The position numbers were made by a program, and so were the translations under genes. Below are positions 31,570-40,428 of a DNA stretch of 43,047 nt, in pieces. A model generated the notes under the pieces. The model had not been told where the DNA came from. It did not search any database and worked only from the letters and a program-made list of their open reading frames with translations. The stretch lies in contig JADZAR010000159.1 of assembly GCA_020852475.1 (NCBI GenBank), forward strand, positions 1 through 43,047, given 5' to 3'. The DNA is from Nitrosomonas sp. (GTDB taxonomy: Bacteria > Pseudomonadota > Gammaproteobacteria > Burkholderiales > Nitrosomonadaceae). Position 1 is the first letter of the stretch, and the number at the start of each line of letters is the position of its first letter.

Positions 31570-32508
31570 ATGAAATTGGCTTTTGTTTTTCCCGGACAGG
31601 GTTCTCAATCGGTTGGCATGATGGCAGGCTACGATGACTTGCCCATCGTGCGTGAAACATTTGTGGAAGCATCGGATATTCTTGGGCAGGACTTTTGGAC
31701 ATTGGTCAGCAATGGTCCGGCTGAAGATCTCAATATGACGATTAATACCCAACCGCTGATGTTGATGGCGGGTGTTGCTGTCCACAGGGCGTGGGAAAGT
31801 CTTGACGGGGCGAAGCCATCGATTCTGGCGGGTCATAGTCTTGGCGAATATACCGCACTGGTTGTTTCAGGCGCGCTTGGCTTTCAGGATGCGCTGTCCT
31901 TGGTGCGTTATCGTGCACAGATCATGCAGGAAGCCGTTCCGGAAGGCGTCGGCGCCATGGCGGCGATACTTGGATTGGCGGATGAAGTTGTCGCATCGAT
32001 TTGCCAGGATGTCAGTCAGTCCGATAAGCCGGAATCACTGGAGCCGGCTAATTTCAATTCGCCTGGACAGGTGGTCATTGCCGGTCATAAAAATGCAGTT
32101 CTGAAGGGTATCGATCTGGCCAAGGAAAAAGGTGCGAAACGCGCTGTAATGCTGCCGATGAGTATTCCATCCCACTGCCGGTTGATGGCGGCGGCGGCAG
32201 AAAAGATGCGCTCGCAACTGACATTGATACCGCTGCAAACGCCTGGTACACCTGTATTGCACAATGTCGACGTAAGAACGTACCGTGACGCTGACGCGAT
32301 CAGGGATATCCTGGCGCAGCAGCTGTTCAGTCCTGTACGCTGGGTCGACACAATCCGCAAGCTCGCGGCCGACGGCGTGACGCATATTGTGGAATGCGGG
32401 CCTGGCAATATATTGACCGGACTCGATAAACGAATTGACCGCGATCTTCAGCATTTGTCGCTTTCGAAAAGTGAAACTATCAGGGAAGCGATTTCAGTTC
32501 TATGCTAA
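31570..32508 (+). CDS. fabD: Malonyl-CoA:ACP transacylase FabD
   Basis: This enzyme moves malonyl from CoA to acyl carrier protein. The track start (31537) lies inside fabH; the ATG at 31570 gives the family start MKLAFVFPGQGSQ and 312 residues. The nucleophile is Ser90 in GHSLGEY, and the conserved FVFPGQGSQ and VVECGPGNILTGL blocks are present. It overlaps nothing after the start is corrected and is followed by fabG after 59 bases. Confidence 0.97.
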   Translation: MKLAFVFPGQGSQSVGMMAGYDDLPIVRETFVEASDILGQDFWTLVSNGPAEDLNMTINTQPLMLMAGVAVHRAWESLDGAKPSILAGHSLGEYTALVVSGALGFQDALSLVRYRAQIMQEAVPEGVGAMAAILGLADEVVASICQDVSQSDKPESLEPANFNSPGQVVIAGHKNAVLKGIDLAKEKGAKRAVMLPMSIPSHCRLMAAAAEKMRSQLTLIPLQTPGTPVLHNVDVRTYRDADAIRDILAQQLFSPVRWVDTIRKLAADGVTHIVECGPGNILTGLDKRIDRDLQHLSLSKSETIREAISVLC

Positions 32509-32567
32509 CGCACAGGCTATGCACGATGTCCGGATCGGTTACACTGGAATTAAAGGAGATTTGAGTT

Positions 32568-33305
32568 TTGGAGAATAAAATAGCGCTGGTTACCGGAGCA
32601 AGCCGCGGAATCGGGCAGGCGATCGCACATAAGCTGGGACAACAGGGCGCGATAGTTGTGGGAACAGCCACCTCCGAACAAGGCTCCGGGGCAATAACGC
32701 AATATTTGAGCAAGTCGAATATCAGGGGAACCGGTATCGTTTTAAACGTCAATGACGTCGATCAGATCAGCAATGCTATCGATACGATTCGCAGTCAATT
32801 TGGCGATGTTGAGATATTGGTCAACAATGCCGGTATTACGCGTGACAACTTGCTCGTCCGCATGAAAGATGAAGAATGGGATGACATTATGAACACCAAT
32901 CTCAAATCCGTCTTTCGCCTCAGTCGTGCGGTTCTTCGTCCGATGATGAAAGCGCGCTACGGCCGCATTATCACAATTTCTTCCGTAGTCGGCGCGATCG
33001 GAAATGTCGGTCAGACTAACTATGCCGCAGCCAAAGCGGGTATTTTCGGCTTCAGCAAATCACTTGCGCGCGAAGTCGGCAGCCGCAATATCACGGTCAA
33101 TTGTGTTGCGCCGGGATTTATTGATACGGATATGACGCGCAATTTGAGTGAGGAGCAACAACAGAATCTGATTCAGCACGTGCCTGTCGGCAGACTGGGG
33201 CGTGCGGAAGAAATCGCTTCAGCGGTCGCTTTTCTGGCGTCATCCGCCGCCGGATATATCACTGGAACGACATTGCATGTTAATGGCGGTATGTATATGG
33301 ATTGA
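32568..33305 (+). CDS. fabG: 3-oxoacyl-ACP reductase FabG
   Basis: This is a 245-residue short-chain dehydrogenase that reduces 3-oxoacyl-ACP with NADPH. The NADP-binding GASRGIGQAIA (10-20), NNAG (86-89) and the catalytic Ser139, Tyr152 and Lys156 (YAAAK) are visible. The start is a TTG with AAGGAG nine bases upstream. It lies in the standard fabD-fabG-acpP order. Confidence 0.98.
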   Translation: MENKIALVTGASRGIGQAIAHKLGQQGAIVVGTATSEQGSGAITQYLSKSNIRGTGIVLNVNDVDQISNAIDTIRSQFGDVEILVNNAGITRDNLLVRMKDEEWDDIMNTNLKSVFRLSRAVLRPMMKARYGRIITISSVVGAIGNVGQTNYAAAKAGIFGFSKSLAREVGSRNITVNCVAPGFIDTDMTRNLSEEQQQNLIQHVPVGRLGRAEEIASAVAFLASSAAGYITGTTLHVNGGMYMD

Positions 33306-33397
33306 TACGCAGGGATGATTAATCCTTACATTCCTCATTGCATGGAATCTATTGCGTCGTGCTTTTTTAGCCGGTAATTTCAGCGTAGATTCTTGTT

Positions 33398-33427
33398 TTG
33401 CAGAGATTTAAAATTTGCTAATATAGT
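33398..33427 (+). promoter_or_regulatory. Candidate acpP promoter TTGCAG-N18-TATAGT
   Basis: A -35-like TTGCAG is 18 bases from TATAGT in the 156-base gap before acpP; an overlapping TAATAT three bases earlier is an alternative -10. An internal promoter here would fit the high demand for acyl carrier protein. Confidence 0.45.
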
Positions 33428-33461
33428 GAACATTTTTATTACCTTAGAAGGAAGCATCTAG

Positions 33462-33701
33462 ATGGAAAATATAGAGCAGCGTATTAAAAAAATCGTGGCT
33501 GAACAACTTGGCGTAAATGAATCGGAAGTCAAAAATGAATCCTCTTTTGTCAATGATCTCGGTGCGGACTCGCTGGATACCGTTGAACTTGTCATGGCGC
33601 TAGAAGAAGAATTCGAATGCGAAATTCCAGATGAACAAGCCGAAAAGATCAATACCGTTCAGGAAGCGATCGACTACGTGACCAACAATACAAACAATTA
33701 A
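33462..33701 (+). CDS. acpP: Acyl carrier protein AcpP
   Basis: This 79-residue acidic protein carries growing acyl chains on a phosphopantetheine attached to Ser37 in [12 protein letters not shown], the universal ACP motif. AAGGA lies about eight bases before the ATG. It sits between fabG and fabF and has its own likely promoter in the gap upstream. Confidence 0.98.
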   Translation: MENIEQRIKKIVAEQLGVNESEVKNESSFVNDLGADSLDTVELVMALEEEFECEIPDEQAEKINTVQEAIDYVTNNTNN

Positions 33702-33738
33702 TTTTTCTAGTCACAATATATAGTTTATTGGAGTTAAT

Positions 33739-34980
33739 TTGTCCAAACGCAGGGTTGTTGTCACCGGATTAGGCATTATTTCCCCCGTTGGCAGCACAGT
33801 AACAAAAGCATGGAATAATATCGTATCCGGAAAATCCGGTATTACCCAGATCACTCGCTTTGATGCATCAGCTTTTTCATCTCGAATCGCGGGAGAAGTC
33901 GATGACTTTGATGTGAATGAATATCTTCCCGCCAAAGAAGCGCGACGCATGGATCGTTTTATCCATTTCGGCATGGCTGCGGCGATACAATCCATCAAAG
34001 ACGCCGGACTCGAGGATATATCCGATCTTGAGGCCGAACGGATCGGCGTCAATATCGGCTCGGGTATTGGCGGCCTGCCGATGATTGAAGACACCGATGA
34101 AGCCTATCATAAAGGCGGTCCCCGGAAGATTTCACCTTTCTTCATACCCAGTACCATCATCAATATGATAGCGGGTAATATCTCTATCAAATATGGCTTC
34201 AAAGGACCGAACCTTGCGATGGTGACTGCCTGCACGACAGCAACGCACAGTATAGGCAGCGCGGCGCGCATGATCGAATACGGCGACGTTGACGTCATGA
34301 TCTGCGGTGGGGCGGAATCCTGTGTCACGCCGCTGGCAATCGGCGGCTTTTCCGCTGCCAAGGCGCTTTCGTCGAGTAATGCCGTTCCGGAAGCGGCCAG
34401 CCGGCCTTGGGACACGGCTCGCGATGGTTTTGTACTGGGCGAAGGCGCCGGTGTGCTGGTGCTGGAAGAATTGGAACATGCCAAACGCCGCGGTGCGACT
34501 ATTTACGCTGAACTCGCCGGTTTCGGCATGAGCGCGGATGCTTTTCATATGACTGCACCGAGTGAAGATGGAGAAGGTGCGGCGCGGTGTATGCTGAGTG
34601 CGATCAGGAATGCGGGAATCGATATATCCCAGGTCGATTACATCAATGCGCACGGCACATCAACGCCGCTGGGTGATATTGCGGAAACCATAGCCGTAAA
34701 ACGCTGTTTCGGCGATTACGCCAGAAAGCTTGCCGTGAGTTCAACAAAATCCATGACAGGGCATCTGCTTGGAGCCGCTGGGGGTATTGAGGCGATTTTT
34801 TCCATATTGGCGGTATATCATCAGATTGCGCCGCCAACCATCAATCTTGATGATCAGGATCCGCAATGCGATCTGGATTACGTCGCCAATACGGCGCGGG
34901 AAATGTCGATCAATGTTGCTTTATCAAATTCCTTTGGATTTGGCGGCACCAATGGAACATTAGCCTTTCGTAAAATGTAG
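33739..34980 (+). CDS. fabF: 3-oxoacyl-ACP synthase II FabF
   Basis: This 413-residue condensing enzyme extends acyl-ACP with malonyl-ACP. The Cys-His-His triad is seen as Cys165 in VTACTTATHS, His in NAHGTSTPLGD and His in STKSMTGHLLGAAG. The C-terminal NSFGFGGTNGTL is conserved. The start is a TTG with GGAG five bases upstream. It lies 37 bases after acpP. Confidence 0.98.
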   Translation: MSKRRVVVTGLGIISPVGSTVTKAWNNIVSGKSGITQITRFDASAFSSRIAGEVDDFDVNEYLPAKEARRMDRFIHFGMAAAIQSIKDAGLEDISDLEAERIGVNIGSGIGGLPMIEDTDEAYHKGGPRKISPFFIPSTIINMIAGNISIKYGFKGPNLAMVTACTTATHSIGSAARMIEYGDVDVMICGGAESCVTPLAIGGFSAAKALSSSNAVPEAASRPWDTARDGFVLGEGAGVLVLEELEHAKRRGATIYAELAGFGMSADAFHMTAPSEDGEGAARCMLSAIRNAGIDISQVDYINAHGTSTPLGDIAETIAVKRCFGDYARKLAVSSTKSMTGHLLGAAGGIEAIFSILAVYHQIAPPTINLDDQDPQCDLDYVANTAREMSINVALSNSFGFGGTNGTLAFRKM

Positions 34981-34997
34981 CGTTTATTTGACAGCGC

Positions 34998-36023
34998 ATG
35001 CTGACGCTAAAACGCCTTTTCTTTATTTTTTCCGGCTTCTTTGTAACAGCCATCCTGCTTGCAGGATGGCTTTATCATCACTATCACCGTGAAATTGCCC
35101 TACCGCATACGCCTTACGAATTTTCGATCGAATCCGGCAGCAATCTGAAACAGATAGCGCAGCAGCTGGTTGACGCCGGCATACTTTCCGATACCTGGTC
35201 GTTCATTCTGTTGTCGCGCTATCTCGGCAAAGATTCCACCATTAAGGCGGGCGATTATCTGCTTACTGAAAACTTGTCCCAATTTGAACTGCTGGAGTAT
35301 TTGATTAAAGGCGATATCCGGCAAAACGAAATCCGCTTTATCGAAGGCTGGACTTTCGCGCAATTCCGTCAGTCGCTCTATAATCATCCGGACATACGAA
35401 ATACGACAGACGGCATGAGTGAAACAGAAATCATGCAATTGATCGGTGCAGACGAATCATTCGCTGAAGGCCTTTTTTTTCCGGATACTTATTTTTTCGT
35501 GAAAAACAGCACTGATATCGAGATATTGCGCCGCGCTTACCAGAGCATGCAGAGTCACCTGCAGGCAGCCTGGAACGAAAGAATTGAATCCCTGCCGCTG
35601 GAATCGCCTTATGAAGCACTTATTCTGGCGTCCATCGTTGAGAAGGAAACCGGGCTGGAAAGCGATCGCGCCGAAATTGCCGGTGTTTTTGTCAATCGCT
35701 TGCGTATCGGCATGCGTTTACAAACCGATCCGACAGTTATTTATGGCATGGGCGATCAGTTTGACGGTAATCTGCGCAAAAAGGACTTGCAGACAGATCA
35801 CGACTTCAATACCTACACCCGCTCGGGTTTGCCACCCACGCCTATCGCTATGCCCGGGCTCGCGTCTATCCAGGCTGCCGTAAATCCGGCGATAACCGAT
35901 GCACTGTATTTTGTCGCCAAGGGTAATGGCGAATCCAAATTCTCGACCAATCTGCAGGATCATAATCGCGCCGTTGCAAAATATCAGAAGCAGCAAAACC
36001 AAAACAGCAGCCAAAGCAACTGA
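34998..36023 (+). CDS. mltG: Endolytic transglycosylase MltG (YceG)
   Basis: This 341-residue protein has one N-terminal transmembrane helix (LFFIFSGFFVTAILLAGWLY), a LysM-like subdomain (FSIESGSNLKQIAQQLVDAGIL), and the YceG catalytic domain with EGLFFPDTYFF and LASIVEKETG carrying the conserved catalytic Glu. MltG cleaves nascent glycan strands and is thought to end their extension. It follows fabF by 17 bases, but pabC (usually between them in E. coli) and tmk/holB (usually after) are absent here. Confidence 0.95.
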   Translation: MLTLKRLFFIFSGFFVTAILLAGWLYHHYHREIALPHTPYEFSIESGSNLKQIAQQLVDAGILSDTWSFILLSRYLGKDSTIKAGDYLLTENLSQFELLEYLIKGDIRQNEIRFIEGWTFAQFRQSLYNHPDIRNTTDGMSETEIMQLIGADESFAEGLFFPDTYFFVKNSTDIEILRRAYQSMQSHLQAAWNERIESLPLESPYEALILASIVEKETGLESDRAEIAGVFVNRLRIGMRLQTDPTVIYGMGDQFDGNLRKKDLQTDHDFNTYTRSGLPPTPIAMPGLASIQAAVNPAITDALYFVAKGNGESKFSTNLQDHNRAVAKYQKQQNQNSSQSN

Positions 36024-36063
36024 TCATGCGACAGACAGCTAAAACAGTACCGGCTGGCGCGGT

Positions 36064-38694
36064 ATGACGCAATTTTCGATTGTAGTACCCACGCTGAACG
36101 AATCAGAAAATATCGATTTGCTGCTCACGCAGATTTTTGCACTGGATATTCCGCCGGCATCCTATGAAATCATTTTTGTCGATGACAACTCAAGCGATGG
36201 CACGCCGGAGAAAATTCGCGTCTGGCAAAAAGAATCGCGTGTCCGCCTGATTGAAAGGAGCGGAAAACCGGATCTGGCAGCCTCGGTTTTGGCGGGCGTT
36301 GCGGCTGCGCATAGTGATGTCATCGTTGTCATGGATGCGGATTTAAGCCATCCGCCCGAGCAATTGAGTGCGCTGGTTTCTCCTGTTCTGCATGGACAAT
36401 ATGATGTTGTCGTTGGCAGCCGTTATGTCGCAGGTGGTGACATTCACGACTGGCCGCTGCATCGGCGCCTTTTGTCGCGCATCGGCGGACTGCTGGCCTG
36501 CCCGGTATGCGATGTCAACGACGCGACCTCGGGATTCTTCGCGTTCCGGCGGCCGCTGGCCGCTCAAGTTTCCAGTCAGGCAAAAGGCTATAAAGTCCTG
36601 CTTGAGATACTGATGGCCAACGCCGGTAATTTACGCATCAAGGAAATTCCGATTCGCTTTCGTGATCGCCAGCACGGCGCTTCGAAACTGTCATTGACGC
36701 ACCAGTTCGCCTATCTGCAACGGCTGATGACGCTCGCCGGAGGCGCGGTATCGATGAATACTGCGGGTCGGTTCGCGATAGTGGGGCTGCTCGGCGTTGT
36801 TGTCGATGCGCTGACTTTTCAATGGATGATCAATCGTGATACCGGATTGGCGCTGGCGCATTTCACCAGTTTTCTGGCCGCTGTTGTTTTCAACTATACA
36901 CTGAACACAAAATGGGCTTTTGTTCAACACGGCGCAGGCCGTTCGTTGCAATGGCGTCAGTTTCGCCGCTTCCTGACCGTCGGAGTGCTCGCACTGCTGC
37001 TGCGTGGCGGGGTGCTGGCCCTGCTGGTCGATGTCTGGCGGATACCGCCCGAATTCGCCATTCTTCCTGCAATTCTCGCAGCGGCCGCAATCAATTACCT
37101 GGGGGCCGCGTTTTATGTTTTTCCGGAGGCAAAAAATGTATCGCCGCCTGATTTGCGCTGGCGCGTTGCCGCAATCGGATTGATTCTGTTCTGCGTGCTG
37201 CTGCGCCTGATCTATCTGGGCGCCGCGCAATTAATTCCCGATGAAGCTTATTACTGGCGATATGCGCAACATATCGACCTGAGTTACTATGACCATCCGC
37301 CGCTGGTTGCATGGCTCATCTGGCTGGGAACAGCGGTTCTGGGCGACAATGAAGCGGGTGTGCGCATCGGTGCATTCTTGTCGCATTTGATTGGCATGGC
37401 GTTTCTGTATGCCTTTGCGCAGAACTTGTACGGTAAATCCGTCGCGCTGCGAACAATCATGCTGTACGCCGTTCTGCCATTTGGTTTTGGAACCGGCCTT
37501 CTGATGACGCCGGATGCGCCGATGGTCGCCGCATGGATTGCCGCACTTTTCTTTCTGGAACGGGCGCTGATCGCCGGACAGTCATCCGCCTGGATTGGCG
37601 CGGGCATCGCTTTCGGCGTAGGTCTGCTGGCCAAATACACCCTGGTGTTGCTGGGTCTGGCGGCGCTGGTTTTTGTTCTGTCCGATCCAGTCGCGCGCCG
37701 CTGGCTGCGGCATCCCCACCCCTATCTGGCCGCATTGCTTGCGTTGGTGTTGTTTTCGCCGGTGCTGATCTGGAATTATCAGCACGAATGGGCTTCTTTT
37801 CTGTTTCAGACAACCCGGCATGCCGCGGGCGGTCATCAATTCTCGATGCATTTTCTGTTGCTTTATTGCGTCCTCCTGTTAACACCCGCCGGTTTTCTGG
37901 CCGCGGCATGGTTGTTCTTTTCCGGCGGTCAGCGGCAAGAGGAATCGGCGCAACAGCGAAAACAGCTATTTATCAAAATTTTTACCGGCATCCCGTTTCT
38001 GATCTTTCTTGTTTTCAGCGTGTTCGATCATCCCAAATTTCACTGGAATGGCCCGGTCTGGCTCGCTGCGCTGCCCGCGATCGCCTGGCTGATTGACGCC
38101 AATACGCCCGGCAGATTCGCGCGGTGGCTGAGAAAATCATGGCCGCCCACCCTAATCGCCTGCTTGCTGGGCTACGCTTTTACACTGCATTATCTTGTAC
38201 TGGGCATCCCCGCCATCCCCTATGTAATGTTCACGCAACATTACTTCTGGCGCGAAACCACGGCCGTTGTGCAGCAAATCGCCGATGAAGTTCGCCAGCA
38301 GACAGGACAGGAACCCATCATTGCCGGAATGAGTAAATGGTCGATTGCCAGTTCGCTGTATTTTTACAATCATGCGCACCGGAGTCTGGATATCCGTTCG
38401 CGCAATCTGTTCGGCGATACCGGCGTTATGTACGATTACTGGCTTCCCGCACAACCGCCGACAACACGGCCGATTATCCAGATCGCCATGAAACCGGACC
38501 ACCTCGATCACATCCGCGAAGGCGACAACCTCAAGCAGATGCTCATCGCCCCCGGTGAAATCATGAGTCGCGTCGTCACGCGCAATGCCGTTCCGCTCAG
38601 GCGTGTGTATTATCGTATTTCGGGTGGATTCAGGGGGGTTAAAGGTGATCGCGCGGATGATGCCAGGCCGGATCATGTGAACAGTACAAAGTGA
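36064..38694 (+). CDS. GT2 - GtrA - GT39 triple-fusion membrane glycosyltransferase
   Basis: This 876-residue protein joins three modules. Residues 1-235 are a dolichol-phosphate-mannose-synthase-like GT2 domain (VVPTLNESENI, FVDDNSSDGT, MDADLSHPPE at 90-99). About 240-355 is a four-helix GtrA domain (GRFAIVGLLGVVVDALTF). About 385-740 is a GT39/ArnT-like membrane glycosyltransferase with PDEAYYWRYAQHIDLSYYDH, whose acidic loop matches the catalytic aspartate region of this class; a soluble tail follows. The modules would charge a lipid carrier with sugar, move it across the membrane and transfer it on the outer side. The acceptor (lipid A, O-antigen or protein) is unknown. Confidence 0.88.
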   Translation: MTQFSIVVPTLNESENIDLLLTQIFALDIPPASYEIIFVDDNSSDGTPEKIRVWQKESRVRLIERSGKPDLAASVLAGVAAAHSDVIVVMDADLSHPPEQLSALVSPVLHGQYDVVVGSRYVAGGDIHDWPLHRRLLSRIGGLLACPVCDVNDATSGFFAFRRPLAAQVSSQAKGYKVLLEILMANAGNLRIKEIPIRFRDRQHGASKLSLTHQFAYLQRLMTLAGGAVSMNTAGRFAIVGLLGVVVDALTFQWMINRDTGLALAHFTSFLAAVVFNYTLNTKWAFVQHGAGRSLQWRQFRRFLTVGVLALLLRGGVLALLVDVWRIPPEFAILPAILAAAAINYLGAAFYVFPEAKNVSPPDLRWRVAAIGLILFCVLLRLIYLGAAQLIPDEAYYWRYAQHIDLSYYDHPPLVAWLIWLGTAVLGDNEAGVRIGAFLSHLIGMAFLYAFAQNLYGKSVALRTIMLYAVLPFGFGTGLLMTPDAPMVAAWIAALFFLERALIAGQSSAWIGAGIAFGVGLLAKYTLVLLGLAALVFVLSDPVARRWLRHPHPYLAALLALVLFSPVLIWNYQHEWASFLFQTTRHAAGGHQFSMHFLLLYCVLLLTPAGFLAAAWLFFSGGQRQEESAQQRKQLFIKIFTGIPFLIFLVFSVFDHPKFHWNGPVWLAALPAIAWLIDANTPGRFARWLRKSWPPTLIACLLGYAFTLHYLVLGIPAIPYVMFTQHYFWRETTAVVQQIADEVRQQTGQEPIIAGMSKWSIASSLYFYNHAHRSLDIRSRNLFGDTGVMYDYWLPAQPPTTRPIIQIAMKPDHLDHIREGDNLKQMLIAPGEIMSRVVTRNAVPLRRVYYRISGGFRGVKGDRADDARPDHVNSTK

Positions 38695-38800
38695 TTTCAG
38701 GTTCAATCTTGATCGAAGCGAAATATTGTTATGGAATATGGATTTTCAGCGCCGCAACGACAGCACGGAGCATTCTTTTTAACGCACTGCTAATCCACAA

Positions 38801-40102
38801 ATGACTACACCAGTGATTATCTTTTGGTTCCGCCGTGATCTGCGCTTGCATGACAATGCAGGACTAGCGCAAGCACTGGGATCGGGACACCGGGTTTTAC
38901 CGGTATTCATTTTTGATGCCAACATTCTGACTGAGTTGCCGAAGGACGATGCACGCGTCACATTTATTTTTGATACCCTGCAGACGCTGCGCGCAGAGCT
39001 GGAAGCAAAATATGGCAGTTCGCTTGCCCTGTATCATGGGGAGCCATTGGCAGTTTTCGAACGAATCCTGCACGCGTATCCAGTCGCCGCGGTTTACACC
39101 AACGAGGACTATGAACCTTACGCACGTGAACGCGATGACGCCGTGAATCGGTGGCTAAGCGCAAGATCGGTGGCATTTCATTGCTTCAAAGACCATGTGG
39201 TGTTTGAAAAAAAAGAAATCGTCAAGGACGACAGCAATCCTTACGCAGTGTATACCCCCTATATGCGTAAATGGCGGAGGTTACTGAATCAGGCCGCATT
39301 GGCAATGTATCCAAGCGCTGAACGATTAGCGGGATTGGTGACATGCCTGCCTTTTCCCAATATCTCACTGGCTGATATGGGTTTTGTTCGATCGTCGATC
39401 ACCGTTCCCATGCACCAGCTGAGCATGGACAGGCTGCAACGCTACGCAACGGACAGGGACTTTCCGGCTCGGCTTGTTGCTTCAGGATTATCCCCGCATT
39501 TGCGTTTTGGTACCGTCAGCATTCGCCAGATTGTTCAGCAGGTACTCAATATTAGCGATACTTTCTGCAATGAATTGATCTGGCGGGAATTTTTCAGTCA
39601 GATTCTGTGGCATTTTCCACATACCGCGCATAAAAGCTTTAAGCCACGGTACGACCACATTCAATGGCGCAACGATCAATCGGAATTCGTGCGCTGGTGT
39701 GAAGGGACTACGGGTTATCCGCTGGTTGATGCCGGCATGCGCCAGCTCAACGCCACGGGTTTGATGCATAACCGTGTTCGCATGATCACCGCCAGTTTCC
39801 TGTGCAAACATCTGCTGATCGACTGGCGTTGGGGTGAAGCTTATTTTGCACGGAAACTGCTGGACTACGACATGGCGAGTAATATTGGGAACTGGCAATG
39901 GGTGGCGGGTTGTGGTGTCGATGCCGCGCCTTATTTCAGAATGTTCAATCCAACCACGCAGATTGAGAAGTTTGACAAACATCTCGACTATATCCAGACC
40001 TGGGTGGATGACTGGGGGACATTCGACTATCCAGCGCCAATAGTGGATCATGCCACGGCGCGCGAACGATGCCTGAGAATATACCGGCAAGCAGTCGGTT
40101 GA
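38801..40102 (+). CDS. phrB: Class I deoxyribodipyrimidine photolyase
   Basis: This 433-residue photolyase repairs UV pyrimidine dimers using light and FAD. The N-terminal antenna domain begins IIFWFRRDLRLHDNAGL. The C-terminal FAD domain has ELIWREFF, TGLMHNRVRMITASFLCKH and DYDMASNIGNWQWVAG, the conserved FAD- and DNA-binding core of CPD photolyases. Length and motif order match class I enzymes. It is a free-standing gene with 106 bases upstream and no visible strong promoter. Confidence 0.97.
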   Translation: MTTPVIIFWFRRDLRLHDNAGLAQALGSGHRVLPVFIFDANILTELPKDDARVTFIFDTLQTLRAELEAKYGSSLALYHGEPLAVFERILHAYPVAAVYTNEDYEPYARERDDAVNRWLSARSVAFHCFKDHVVFEKKEIVKDDSNPYAVYTPYMRKWRRLLNQAALAMYPSAERLAGLVTCLPFPNISLADMGFVRSSITVPMHQLSMDRLQRYATDRDFPARLVASGLSPHLRFGTVSIRQIVQQVLNISDTFCNELIWREFFSQILWHFPHTAHKSFKPRYDHIQWRNDQSEFVRWCEGTTGYPLVDAGMRQLNATGLMHNRVRMITASFLCKHLLIDWRWGEAYFARKLLDYDMASNIGNWQWVAGCGVDAAPYFRMFNPTTQIEKFDKHLDYIQTWVDDWGTFDYPAPIVDHATARERCLRIYRQAVG

Positions 40103-40428
40103 TTGAAATTCCTTGCAGGTCTAGCGGAAATTCGGCGTCTTCGAAGAATGAAAATTCCGGCAGCGTGATTTGTCAGCTATGTATGGTAATAGTCGTCAAA
40201 GATTGTACTGCATAGTTGAATTCGCCAAGTGTAAAAAATACCGACAAAAATGAAACCGGGAAATGTCCAGAAATGCGGTGAGTACAATCACGTTCCTGCC
40301 GAAAATCAGGAAAAGCCATTGAATTATGGATTTTTTTACACTATCCGGGGTGTCTTGCGCCATTACAATACATAGAATTAATTCTTCGCGAAAAATCAGG
40401 TATTGGTAATGATTCTGTTCAGTATGAA
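40103..40428. other. Intergenic region between phrB and the TonB-dependent receptor
   Basis: About 326 AT-rich bases. The minus-strand ORF at 40196-40477 overlaps the receptor start and shows no family features, so no gene is called. A small palindrome (TCTTCGAAGA) is near its left end. No Fur box or clear sigma-70 promoter was recognised. Confidence 0.5.

Noticed and set aside
36691-37909. Overlapping minus-strand ORFs of 66-179 residues
   Set aside because: They are reverse frames of the membrane glycosyltransferase and are rich in Arg/Gln as expected for shadows of hydrophobic coding sequence.
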